Origin: Angomonas deanei
Taxonomy: Eukaryota; Euglenozoa; Kinetoplastea; Trypanosomatida; Trypanosomatidae
Assembly: GCA_903995115.1 (NCBI GenBank)
Contig: LR877145.1
Location: forward strand, 1,054,001-1,118,000
Reading direction: 5' to 3'
DNA: 64,000 bases
The position numbers and the translations under genes were made by a program. Positions within the stretch are counted from its first letter, which is position 1. Each line of letters starts with the position of its first letter. The notes under the pieces are model-generated. The model saw only the letters and a list, made by a program, of their open reading frames with translations. It was not told the DNA's origin and did not search any database. Below are positions 8,766 to 18,319 of this stretch, piece after piece.

Positions 8766-10083
8766 CTATAAAACGGCGTCACTCAAGTCTTTCCGGAGTT
8801 TCGCCACGGATGCCTTTTCTCGGTTGAAGTGGATCAGCACATTGTTTAGTTCTTCCGTCGGCAGTTGTGCTAATTTACTGCCTAGCTGGACCACTTGGCT
8901 GCTGGCTTCATCGTAGGTGACCGCCGTCAAACCGGAGGACTCGTACTGCAGCAGCACCCCCAGCTGTTCCTTTCCACCCTCAGTCTTCTCCGGGTAAGGG
9001 TTCAGCTCGTGCAGCTGGCGAACGAGTTGAGCAGCGTTGTACTGTTCCTTTATTTTCCCAAACAGGGATCGAATAAGCTCAAAATACGTCACCGTCTGCT
9101 CCCTGGTCTGCGCTTCGTGAATCTCCTGACGTTCTCGTTCGTCCACACCCATCACTTCTCTGGAGGTTTGCACCAACACCTGCAGTAGCTTTTCCTCCGA
9201 CAGACTGCTCTTTAGTTCAGGGGACAGGAGAGAAAGCAGGCGTTCCTTTTCTGCCTCGCTGAGGTCCTCCGCCTTCCTTGACTTATCCCCGACGTTCCCT
9301 GATAAGCGTACTTTTTGCGCCTCTTCCTCAACGGATTCGTCCACCGTGGACAAGTTTTCTTTTCGACTCGCCTTGTACGACGACAGTGCGGTGGCCAAGT
9401 TGATCGCGTCCTTCAACTCCTTTTGTTTCTTGGCATTCCCGGCGCTTTGGATGCGCTTAGAGAGAATTTCCACGCCTTCTTCCTCCGAGGGAACCCCGTC
9501 GGAGAGAAGCCGAATCCTCGCGATGAGGTCGTGCTCAATGGGCTCTAGGTTGGACAGCTCATCGATCTTGTCCACTAGGCCAGTGTCGCGCGGTCTTTTT
9601 TTTACCCCGCTTCGGTGAGCTCTTTGGAGACCGATTGGAGTGTTCCGCCTCCGCGACCTCCTTGTATAGCAGGTCGGTCCTATCCCGTACCACCCACTTC
9701 ACCTCAATCAACTCTGGGAAGGCCGCACACACCTTGGCGACGTCGTCGAGCGAGACGCGCCGGTTGCAGTACTGCGTCACCGCCTCCAACCACCGCGGCT
9801 CTATCGTGAGGGAGAGGGGCACCTCCTCACTGGAGTCCCGCACGCCCCGCCCACTCTGTGCTTGCTCGATGCGAGAGACTAAATACATACCATGCAACGT
9901 ATTCGCCAGCGCATGCACCAAGTCGTACTTCTTGCCTTTTGACGCTCTATCTGGATTGGGAAAGGATTCTGGAATAGTTTGTGATGCCTGCTTGATGGAT
10001 TGGAAAAGGGAAGCAATTTTGTCTGCTTTCGCGGGGACCGCCACACGACTAGATTTTTTGACCCCTTTTTTCTTTGGGGGCAT
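8766..10083 (-). CDS. basic nuclear-type protein, one frame break at an A8 run
   Basis: Two overlapping frames encode one protein of about 440 residues. The first part (ATG at 10081-10083) begins MPPKKKGVKKSSR. A helical block follows with VSLDDVAKVCAAFPEL, which looks like a winged-helix element and distantly recalls Cdt1-type replication-licensing proteins. At about 9595-9602 the coding strand has eight A in a row. Shifting there turns a basic run into KKRPRDTGLVDKIDEL and continues into a long, charged helical C-terminal region (8766-9596). Lysine-rich N-terminus and KKRPRD both look like nuclear localisation signals. I see no catalytic motif, and the Cdt1 idea is only a suggestion. Confidence 0.72.
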
Positions 10084-10350
10084 CTAGTGTTATTTTTCGG
10101 TCTGTTTCTTGTTACCGTATATCTAGGGCAAAAAAAGAAGGAGAGTGAGAAATACTTTCCGCCCATACAGTTCCGTCTTTAGAGCAATGGACAAACATCT
10201 ACCGTGAAAGACACACAAGTTCCTTTTCTTCTTTTCACTTTTGTATTTAATACAATCTATAAGGAAGGGATACAAAAAAAAAAAAATCTAGAAGGCGACA
10301 ACGATATCGGTTAACCCTTCACACACCAATACTTACTGCCCCCATGCCTC

Positions 10351-11094
10351 CTATTTCTTGCGTCTACTAGTGGTCTTCTTGACCATTCTCTTTTTCACTA
10401 CCTTCGGCTTTGTGCTGCGCGCTGTGGTTTTCTTTACCTTTCGTGTGCGTTTCACCTTCGTGGGCGTTCTCTTGGCGGGAGCGCGCCTCACCCGTTGGAC
10501 AACTCTTTTCCTTTTGGTGTTCGTCGACCGTTTGGTTCTTCTCTTGGGTGCCGCACGTTTTCTAGTGGCTGGGCGCCTCTTGGCCGCCGGACGCCTCCTG
10601 GCGGGGGACCGGCGAGTGGCACGGGCGGGCGACCTTCTTCGTCGTCGTCTCACCACGGGGGTCGCTTCAGATGGGGCGACCGGCGCCACCACTGACAACA
10701 CCGGTTCCACTACCTTCGCCTCGGTACTCTGCTTCCTCTGACGGGTTGCCCTGCTGGGCGGCGCACTCGCGACCTCCAGTGTACCGCGCTTCAAACTGTG
10801 CTTTCGGATAATCTTATTCTGCTTGAGGAGGAGGCGGGTGGCGGTTTCAATTCGCTTCGCCCGCGGCACCCCTGGCTGCGCCCCCATCAGCATCCATAGT
10901 CTAAATATACGTCGCTCCACCGACGGACTAACCCGCCCAATCTGGGCGTTTTCCTTCAACGCATCTCTAAAGGGCTCGTATTGCATGAATTCATTCGAAC
11001 TATTGAACGGCGCATGTTGAATGGGACTGGTGCTGAAGTGCTTGGCACAGAGGGCGGGCGCGCTGACGGCGAAGACGCGTTGTAGCCTTAACAT
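10351..11094 (-). CDS. histone H1-like basic mitochondrial (kinetoplast) protein
   Basis: A 247-residue protein. The first about 30 residues (MLRLQRVFAVSAPALCAKHF) resemble a mitochondrial presequence with a plausible cleavage region. A compact helical segment follows (about 35-105). The last about 115 residues are an Arg/Lys/Ala/Pro tail with repeated RRSPAR, KRRPATRKR and KRTPTKVKR units, like the tail of linker histone. This matches kinetoplast-associated proteins that condense kDNA. Its neighbours at 11377-13724 carry HMG boxes of the same functional class. The frame is open 59 codons farther upstream through an A/T-rich hydrophobic stretch; the ATG at 11092-11094 is preferred because the presequence starts there. 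Confidence 0.75.
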   Translation of the reverse strand: MLRLQRVFAVSAPALCAKHFSTSPIQHAPFNSSNEFMQYEPFRDALKENAQIGRVSPSVERRIFRLWMLMGAQPGVPRAKRIETATRLLLKQNKIIRKHSLKRGTLEVASAPPSRATRQRKQSTEAKVVEPVLSVVAPVAPSEATPVVRRRRRRSPARATRRSPARRRPAAKRRPATRKRAAPKRRTKRSTNTKRKRVVQRVRRAPAKRTPTKVKRTRKVKKTTARSTKPKVVKKRMVKKTTSRRKK

Positions 11095-11376
11095 TCCTCG
11101 GCGACGGAACGGACGGGCTCTCTCTTTTTTTTTTTGTGTTGAATGAAAAGGATTAGTGGAGGGAGAGAAGAGTGGTAAAGGGAATACAAAAATATTCATA
11201 AACGATAAAACTAGTGAAAACAACACACAAAAAATGAACGCAAACACATAATGTAGACTGATGAATTGCATAATCTTCTTTTCAACTTTTGGTTGAAGCG
11301 ATTTCTATGATTTGGAACATCTATAAATAAGAAAAATAAACTTCACTAATAAAAAACGTCGCCGATAATTATAAAT

Positions 11377-12797
11377 TTATGGTGTTGCACCGCCCTCCGT
11401 CGCCGGCGTTTCGGTCGGGGTTGTCGGAGAAGGGGCGTCCTTACTATCGCTCTCCGCCGTTTTTTTCACCTTCTTCACTTTTTTGGTGACCTTCTTGACA
11501 CGCTTCTTTTTGGGAGGGTCCGCCTTGGGTGTCGACGGTTTGTCCTCTACTTTGGTTGGGGCCTCCGTTGGCGCTGGTGCCTTGACGGGAGCTGGCTCTG
11601 GCGTCTTTTGAGCTGGTGCTTCCGGTGCCTTAACAGGTGTTGGTGCTGGTGCCTTGGCGGGAGCTGGCTCCGGATTCTTTTGAGCTGGTGCTTCCGGTGC
11701 TTTAGCGGGAGTTGGTTCTGGTGCCTTCGGGGCGGGTACCTGAGGCGTTTTAGGGGGAGTGGTATCCGGCGGTTTCGCCACAACCGGCTCTGGTTTCTTT
11801 GCTACGACTGGTTTCTCCGGGGCAGGCGACGGTGTTGCTTCCTTCACCGGTGGTGGTGGTGGGACGGGTTCCTCCACCTTTGCTGGGGGCGTTTCAGGAG
11901 CTACGTCGGGCGTCTTCTCCGGTGTCGCCTCAGGCACTACGGTTGGGGTCTCTGGCACTGCAGGAGTCTCCTCGGGTGCTGCCGCCGGTTTCTTCTTTGG
12001 CTTGGGGGTTGCCTTCTTCTTGGGCTCCTTTGGGGGACTAGTTTCACTCGGCACCTCCGCCGTCGTTTCCTCACTGACGGACAGCTCCACCTCCGCTGGC
12101 TTCACCGTGACTTTTTCTTTTCCTCCTCCGACAAGAGTTTCCACCGTCGTCCTACTTCCTTCATCTTCTCCGGCTGCGGCATGTCCTGAATAAGGGCCAT
12201 CTCCGACTTGACAAACAGCGCATATCCGGTGGCCGCCTTCTTGACCTTCTTCTTCTTACCAGCTCCCTTCTTTGGTTTCGCCACCACCTTCTTTTTAGCC
12301 ACCGCCTTCTTCTTCGCTGCCTTCTTTTTCTTTTGAATCTTCCGTTTTGCGGGTATCTTCACCACCACCCTCTTTTGTGGCGTGTTCGCCGCCCGGTTGA
12401 ACTCCTTTGCGTTTTCCTCCAGCGCCTCCTTCGCGGCGTCTGGGAGACTGTTGTAGATTTCGAGCAATTTGGTTTCTCTGTCCCTCGGGTTAGACAGCGC
12501 CGCGATGGCGGGGTTGCTTTGTTGATTTCGAACAAAGTACTCATACGGTGTGATCTCCTTGCCCCGCTTTGTCGCTGCGCCACTGGACTCCGAGGCGGCC
12601 TGAAAGGCGGGGGCACGGGTGTACAGTTTTTGCAGATCCTCCTTCGGTAGTTGCTTAAACATCCTTGTCAAGACTTTTTTCTTTTGTATAGTAGAAAGTT
12701 GGTCCAGACTGGCGTTGCTTTCAATTTGCTCCGACTTGAACAGCTTGAACGCCCATTTACGTACCCCGTCGAGGCAGAAGCGAGAAGTACGGAACAT
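11377..12797 (-). CDS. HMG-box kinetoplast-associated protein with long Pro/Ala/Lys tail (one frame break)
   Basis: The N-terminal frame (start ATG 12795-12797, MFRTSRFCLDGVRKW) runs to about 12102. It holds a first helical HMG-like unit with LTRMFKQLPKEDLQKLYTRA, a second with EITPYEYFVRN, a Lys/Ala block, and a third box starting KAATGYALFVKSEMA. It breaks inside the last box at GGAAAAGAAAAAG (about 12108-12120), where the other frame continues as KEKVTVKPAEVEL. That second frame (11377 to about 12125) is a Pro/Ala/Lys tail with repeats such as PAKAPEAPAQK and ends in a lysine-rich KKRVKKVTKKVKKVKK stretch. One gene of about 473 codons is the sensible reading. Likely role: kDNA packaging in the mitochondrion. 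Confidence 0.8.
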
Positions 12798-13361
12798 ATT
12801 TCGATTCTTGTCGCAAACTACAGTGCGTTTTAACAATTGGCAAAAAAAAAAAAAGAAAGAGAGAAAAGGTTTTTTTTTTTCCCCCAAGTGTTATTCATTT
12901 TCGAATAGCCCTTTATCCCACAACAAATCCACGATCACAGTCATGATAAAATTAGAACATTCACGGAAAGTACTTGTTTTGGGGCAGTTCTTTTTCTATT
13001 CGCGGAATTGTTTTTTCCTTTTTTAATTGGAGAAACCGAAGTAAAAATAATAAACGAAAATCAATTTCTATGGTTTGAGTATTTTTTTTTTTTTTCTAAC
13101 TGTTTCGGAGTGTCTGTCATGTAAAAAAAATCGAGCGGGAATCGTGTGTTCGCTCTCTCTCAAAGATACATGAGACACCACTCCACAGTATGGAGCACCT
13201 CTCTCTCTCTGTGTCGGTCAATCAAGTTTTTTTTTTTATATATTTTTGTTTTCTCTCTGTTATACAGAAATAATAAAAACAGTCGAAAAACAAGGAAACA
13301 CGACGAAACGCGAGGAGGCTCAAATACTCTTATTATAATTAGTTTTTTTTATAAAATGGTT
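12798..13361. other. AT-rich spacer
   Basis: Holds poly(A/T) runs and the polypyrimidine signals of the HMG-box gene just above 12835. There are short CT-repeat stretches at about 13155-13210. No open frame with coding character and no RNA gene recognised. Confidence 0.5.
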
Positions 13362-13724
13362 TTAACGGCTTTTCTGCTGTTTCCACAGTTTGGCGACAGC
13401 CTTCATGCGGTCGCGGTGAGGTAACTTCTCAAACTTGGAAATGTTATTCTTCACGAAGAGGGCATAAGGACCAGCCGCGCGGGTACCCTTCGCCGCCTTG
13501 GCCTTCTTCTCCTTCTTCTCCTTGGCGGGCTTCTTGGAGACGTAGTTGAGGGCACGGACGGTGAGTTTTTCCTTCTCAGCGGGGCTGAGGCTCTTGTACA
13601 GCTTGGCCGTCATCCTGCCGCGCTCGGCAACGGGGAGACCCTTCAGCTTCGGGTTGTTCTTCTGTTCTACCATAAACATGCTGTAAGCGCCGATGGCGAG
13701 ACGGATGGGGGCGACACGAAACAT
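13362..13724 (-). CDS. small double HMG-box kinetoplast-associated protein (KAP type)
   Basis: A 120-residue basic protein with two short HMG-box-like units: IGAYSMFMVEQKNNPKLKGL at the N-terminus and AAGPYALFVKNNISKFEKL near residue 85. They are joined by a lysine-rich linker (KKPAKEKKEKKAKAAK). Length, the MFR start and box order fit trypanosomatid KAP2/KAP3-type proteins, which bind and compact kinetoplast DNA. Its start resembles the proteins at 26477-26941 and 11377-12797: MFR, then a YKSLSPAEKEKL-like segment. The ATG at 13722-13724 has a C/T-rich tract immediately upstream on the coding strand. Confidence 0.85.
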   Translation of the reverse strand: MFRVAPIRLAIGAYSMFMVEQKNNPKLKGLPVAERGRMTAKLYKSLSPAEKEKLTVRALNYVSKKPAKEKKEKKAKAAKGTRAAGPYALFVKNNISKFEKLPHRDRMKAVAKLWKQQKSR

Positions 13725-14364
13725 TCTTTTTCTTCTTTTAGGAACGGAAGAATAACGAGAAAGGCGGTAAACCTACTCAAATAATAATAAAAAAAGGGAG
13801 AAATAAAGAGAAAAAATGTGTATTCATGTGCGTAATAAAAATGTTAACCAGTGAACCAGAGGTAACATTCTAGATACTCTCTTTTTTTTTTTTTGTTTTG
13901 GGTTTTATGAACTTTCAGAAAATGTTTCGAGTTTTTTTTTTTTATTATTGGTTGGTTTGCTGTATAGTATTTTTTTTTTTTTTTTATAAAAAAACTTTTT
14001 GAGTGTACTTTTCCTATGAGAATAAAATAGTAATAAAAGAATGCTGACCGTAGTGTTAGATCTTGTTCTATTATTGTAGGAATTATAACACAATGCGAAA
14101 CATATTCTACAGTTGCAAAACGATGACTTATGGTGGTGATTATTTTTCCCATAGATTTTTTTTTTTTTTTTATAAAAGAAAAAAACAAAAAGTAAAAATG
14201 AAATTTTCGTAGACACTCACAACGTCTCTATTTTTGTTGTTGTTGTGCAACACATACTCTCTAAGTCAAACCATGTAGTCCGCCGACCCTACATTCTACA
14301 TTATACTTCTCCCTATTCATTTCCTGTTGTTCCTTCTTTTCCTTCTATTTTAATGGTAACTGGA
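13725..14364. other. AT-rich spacer with long homopolymers
   Basis: At least four T runs of 10-17 bases (about 13881, 13932, 13971 and 14159) and a GTT repeat near 14236. Open frames here code only Lys/Phe/Tyr-rich low-complexity peptide and are rejected. It probably contains the 3' UTR of the disordered-protein gene and the splice signal of the KAP gene. Confidence 0.5.
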
Positions 14365-15477
14365 TTACCACAGGTTCTTCTGAGAAGACACGTTAGATTT
14401 CGTATTCTTGTGGACCGGCTTCTCGGGCTCGGGCTTGCTCTCCTTGTTGCTCTTGTTTTCCCTGTGTCTACTCGGTGGGGGCGCAAAGTCCGCGGCGTTG
14501 TCGGTGGCGGGGTCGTAGTACTTGAGGATGTTCCCCTTACTCTCCGGGGCGAGCGAGCCGCGACCACCCTTCTTCTTGGGCGGGGGGCCGGCGAAGAGGT
14601 TCGCCTGCTGCTTGGGAGGGCGGCAGCTACCTTGTCCTTTCCCGGCGGGCTTCGCCTCCTCCGGCTTACCGAAGCGGCCGTCGCCGAGGACGTCGTGGTC
14701 CTGCTTGGCGGCTGTGTTGATGGGCTTGATGGCGGGCGGCTTCGCGGGCGGCATATCGGGGGCCACAAACTTGCGGGGCCCTAAAACAGTCTGGCGCTCC
14801 GGGGCCTCCTTCAGCTCCTCCGCGGTGTAGCGGGAGAGGTTGGTGACATCCACGGACTTGTTCGCCTTGCAAGTGCGGTTCGTCTTGGGCAGCGGCTTGG
14901 CGTCGGGGGAGCCGGGCTCGAGGAAGATCTGATCGTCCTTGTTGCGGCGGGGCTTCACGTGACGCTTGCCGGTGGGGGCGGGCTCATCGCGAGGGGGCTT
15001 GGGGTCATTGTCCTCAAAGTAGGGACAGTCCATCGGGCCCTGCACGTGGGTGATCTTGCACCCCGAGCGGAACGGCGGGGGCTCCTCGGTGACCTGGAGA
15101 CCATGGGTCATGGCACTCTTATTGTGGCGGGACACCTTCGGCTTGTCGGTGCGCTTGTTCTGCGCGCCACTCATAAAGTACTCATCGGTCAGCATAAAGC
15201 CAACGGAATCCTTGTTGGCGTTTTCGTTACGACGGATACCGGTGTTGACCTTGCCTGGCTTGCTGGGGCCACCAAGGAACTCGGAGGGGCTGCTGTAGTG
15301 ACTGGCTTGGGGGTTGCGGCGGGGCTGCGCCTTCTTCTCCTTCGACGCTTGAGGGTCAGGCTTGCCGTAAATAATACTACCAGCCGCAGCGCCGTTACGC
15401 GACGCTAGACCACGCTGCCGTACTGACATTTCCCGCTTTTCGGCAGGCTGGGCGGCCGCAGTTTCGTTATTGCTCAT
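14365..15477 (-). CDS. disordered basic proline-rich protein, unknown function
   Basis: A 370-residue protein with no predicted compact domain: rich in Pro, Lys, Asn and Gly, with no membrane segment. It shows several spaced short blocks that look conserved, such as GSIIYGKPDP, SEFLGGPSKPGKVNTGIRR, DCPYFEDNDPKPPRD, QTVLGPRKFVAPDMPP and GNILKYYDP. Spaced short blocks in a disordered background are typical of microtubule-associated or scaffold proteins, but I do not recognise this one. The start ATG at 15475-15477 (MSNNETAAAQ) follows a C/T tract plus AG near 15535. The open frame farther upstream is that tract. Confidence 0.8.
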   Translation of the reverse strand: MSNNETAAAQPAEKREMSVRQRGLASRNGAAAGSIIYGKPDPQASKEKKAQPRRNPQASHYSSPSEFLGGPSKPGKVNTGIRRNENANKDSVGFMLTDEYFMSGAQNKRTDKPKVSRHNKSAMTHGLQVTEEPPPFRSGCKITHVQGPMDCPYFEDNDPKPPRDEPAPTGKRHVKPRRNKDDQIFLEPGSPDAKPLPKTNRTCKANKSVDVTNLSRYTAEELKEAPERQTVLGPRKFVAPDMPPAKPPAIKPINTAAKQDHDVLGDGRFGKPEEAKPAGKGQGSCRPPKQQANLFAGPPPKKKGGRGSLAPESKGNILKYYDPATDNAADFAPPPSRHRENKSNKESKPEPEKPVHKNTKSNVSSQKNLW

Positions 15478-15671
15478 TGTACAATCGTGTTTTAAAACGA
15501 CAGAATTTAAAAAAAAAAAAATACTACTACTTGGAGAGGGAAACATGAGGTGGAGAAAACAGATTGATGAAGGGGGAACACGATAAAACAACACAAGTGA
15601 GCCACAACGTCACAAGAGTGGAAATAACAGAATAAGACATTGAGCAGCGATACACACACATAAAAAAAAAG

Positions 15672-15745
15672 TCAGTTTCTCGATACGTATTGCGTTGAGC
15701 TTTTCAACATTATTTTGGTTCAGGTGCAATGAAGAGTGTCATCAT
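15672..15745 (-). ncRNA. candidate C/D-box snoRNA
   Basis: On the minus strand the boxes occur in canonical order: ATGATGA (C box, 15739-15745), CTGA (D', 15720-15723), TGTTGA (imperfect C', about 15703-15708) and CTGA (D, 15672-15675). Total length is about 75 bases. Guide stretches of about 15 and 27 bases lie before D' and D. Trypanosomatid snoRNAs of this size sit in polycistronic spacers. Against it: no convincing terminal stem, and I could not match the guides to rRNA from memory. Confidence 0.3.
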
Positions 15746-16005
15746 AAGAAGGTGTACCAGTCAATCATAATAGTAGGAATGAGCAGCGGAGGGGGGTTCG
15801 ATCAGAGATCTTGCAGACACTTACAGTTATGAGTACATTAGTGCACACAAATAACAGACGTGGTCCGCTCTCGTGAGGAAAAAGGGTGGGTGTTAGGACG
15901 GAGATTCTCCAGGAACTGATGAGGATAGTTCAGCTATTGATGAGCTAGAGTATCCAGAGAGCACCCGTTATGCGTAAGGAAATGGAAACCTATTTCGGGG
16001 AGAAG

Positions 16006-16040
16006 CTGACAAAAAGAAAAGAGAAGGAGAGAGAGAGAAC
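16006..16040 (-). promoter_or_regulatory. polypyrimidine tract and AG with no protein frame downstream
   Basis: On the minus strand (TC)n and T-rich sequence ends in TTTTTGTCAG, a textbook trans-splice acceptor (AG = complement of 16006-16007). The next protein ATG is about 530 bases away and has its own acceptor, so this site may serve a non-coding transcript. Confidence 0.5.
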
Positions 16041-16196
16041 TGAACAAAGAGAGGAACGTTCCGAGAGCACCAACAACGAGATAAACAAACCATTTTACAG
16101 AAGGGTTTAACAGATATAAAGGACTACACCCGTTTTGCAAGGGTAGCAGAATGGAAAAAAGGGTACCGCTCGTGATCACCTCCTTTTCTTATTTAT

Positions 16197-18177
16197 TTAC
16201 ATTCTCGCTAACGCTAACATCATCATGGCAAACTCTTCATAGTTGAGGGAGGTATTCGATGGATTTTTCACCCCGCCACGTGGGGCCTGGCGGGTCGCGT
16301 ATTTCATGACAAAGTTGGTGACGCTGCGTTCATCGGTGGGGATACCACAGTTGTCAAGAGCGGTCAGTGGGTGGCCGAAGGGAAACAGAAACGCCACCTG
16401 ATTCTGCGCTTGTGGGTCCATTTTTAAACGGAGAATATCCACCAAGTACCCTACCGGCAGTTCCGTCACCCGATCGCTCCCCGCCAGCGCCACGAAGAGT
16501 TCTCTCATTTCAGCGTCCGACAGTCGTACACCGCTACTGTTCGCCCGGTTCACCACGTTACGGGAGAGGTAGTGCTCATTGTTGGGCGTCCCGCCATTGG
16601 TGTTGACGGTTCCACCACGGGTCGTGTCCATCTTCACTAAATTACCATCCCCTTCTTCACTGAGTGGCGCCGTCGATTCTAGCGCCGTGGTCTGCTCCAC
16701 CGCATTGGACAGCGAGGCATTCACTTTCTTTTGCGTCGCCGCCTCGCTGAGGTACTCCCAATACTGCTCCAGCAGCACACTACACAACAGCGAGGTATCC
16801 GTCTCCTCGTAGTCAAAGGGGGCGATATAGACATCCCAAATGACCCCACTGTGCAGTAAAAAGTCCACCACCGTTTCGACAATGATTTTACACAATACCT
16901 CCATCTTTTGCTCCTTCACAGGGACCTCATCACCGGTGGTAGGGCGGTTGGCCGACAGACCTAGATGCACCTGCTTGTCGTCGCTCATTAACCCAACGCA
17001 GACGGAGAATAAAATGAAGGGGTCAATTTCCAAAAAGAGAGAGTGTATGTCGTGGACCTCCGCCGCCGTGAGGGCCTTGGCGAGCCACACACGAAGGCAC
17101 TCCGCCGCGGGAGAGCTGTAGACCACTGGTGAACTATACTCTAACGTCTCTGGCATGGGCACGCAAATCTCGTTGGTGTCCGTCACCGACACCGCTCCTC
17201 GAGCGGTCTTCATCAGAACACGGTAGCACGTCGCGCTCTCCGACAGAAGGGTCTGCTCCTCGGGACAGTCCCTGGCGTGGCGAGGGTTGTACTCGCCGTC
17301 CCGCCACTTCGCCACCGCCTCACCGTCCCGCTTGAGGACTTGAATTCGACGAATACTGCGTTGCATGTTGGCGTCAAATGGCACTGCCAGCTTGACCACC
17401 TCTCGCACAACTTCGGGCGCGCTGGAGGTGGTGGAGGTCATGGTCGTGGTACGCCACGTGTCGCCCACGCCGCGCACGGTCGATACCGTCGACGGAGACC
17501 ACACCGCATGCATGTTCTCTAGAAATAGCATCCACATATCCACTAGGAAAATAATTTGACTCGTTTTGATAATGTCCTCCTTCTCCGAGGTGGTTTCTAG
17601 ATTGCGCAGTCGCCCAATAATGTTATAAAAGCGAATGTGCGACACAAATACATTCTTTAACCGATACATGGGATTGGCGGCATCCCCACTTTCGTCCCGG
17701 AACACCAGACGGAACAGTGGCACCGCCTCCTCCTCTTCTCCACCCTCCCACGTTTCGGGAACCCGGTACACAATCAAGTTGTGCTCGGAGGGGGTTGCGG
17801 GCGACTCCGTTTTGGTGCCCGCGCCACCCTCGGGCAAGAAACGCTTCACCGTCTTCCCCTCTCTAGCGATGCGACTTTCCGAATCAAAGACGGCCGGCAG
17901 TTTCACCAAGACGAGTCGCTCGTCCTTGTCTACAATCACCCCATAACACAACAGGTTGAACTGGTGCTCGTCGAGGAAGTGGGTGTGCAATGGATGTCGG
18001 CGAACGAACACGTCTATGGGGTGGCCCGTAATGTTCGTGACCTCCTTTGTCACCGGCGTGGAAGTTGAGCTCGAGGTCATCGACCCACTTGCTGACAAAG
18101 GTGAAGATGTTGTTTTCGGACGTCTTCCCACACATGAATGGGTGCAATGGGCACACGGTCTGCTCAATCACATCCAT
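16197..18177 (-). CDS. unknown about 660-residue protein with EF-hand-like C-terminus (one frame break)
   Basis: The gene starts at ATG 18175-18177 (MDVIEQTVCPLHPFMCGK) and reads to about 18050. It then continues in another frame (KEVTNITGHPIDVFV onward) to the stop at 16197, so one indel lies at about 18045-18075. Most of the protein is unfamiliar and mixed alpha/beta, with helical stretches such as FYNIIGRLRNLETTSEKE. The last about 110 residues look like a degenerate EF-hand pair: LSDAEMRELFVALAG followed by SLNYEEFAMMMLALARM, the closing helix of calmodulin-like hands. Acidic loop ligands are poorly kept, so calcium binding is doubtful. Flagellar location is possible but unproven. Confidence 0.78.
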
Positions 18178-18319
18178 TTCCTACTAACTAGTAATAATGA
18201 AAGTTTTTCACTGGAGGAGGGAAAGGGTGCGATGTATAAACAGAAATAGGAAAACAAACTACAATAGAAAATACATTAGTGTATCCATAGAGTACAAGTT
18301 TATTAGAATGATTTGCAGG

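Larger units (their letters stand above)
15478..16196. other. 720-base spacer, unusually GC-rich for this window
   Basis: Most spacers here are strongly AT-rich; this one is closer to the genes in composition, yet has no plausible protein frame. It holds a strong splice acceptor (16006-16040) with no open frame behind it, a 10-base palindrome GGAACGTTCC near 16053, and a candidate C/D snoRNA (15672-15745). An 81-codon frame at 15934-16179 translates the polypyrimidine tract and is rejected. A non-coding RNA locus is the most likely content. Confidence 0.45.

Noticed and set aside
15795-15806. GGGGTTCGATC, resembling a tRNA B box on the plus strand
   Set aside because: The flanking bases cannot form a five-pair T stem or acceptor stem, and no A box lies at the right distance.
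15934-16179. 81-codon minus-strand frame in the 15.5-16.2 kb spacer
   Set aside because: It translates a splice polypyrimidine tract into Leu/Ser/Phe; no ATG follows the acceptor in that frame.
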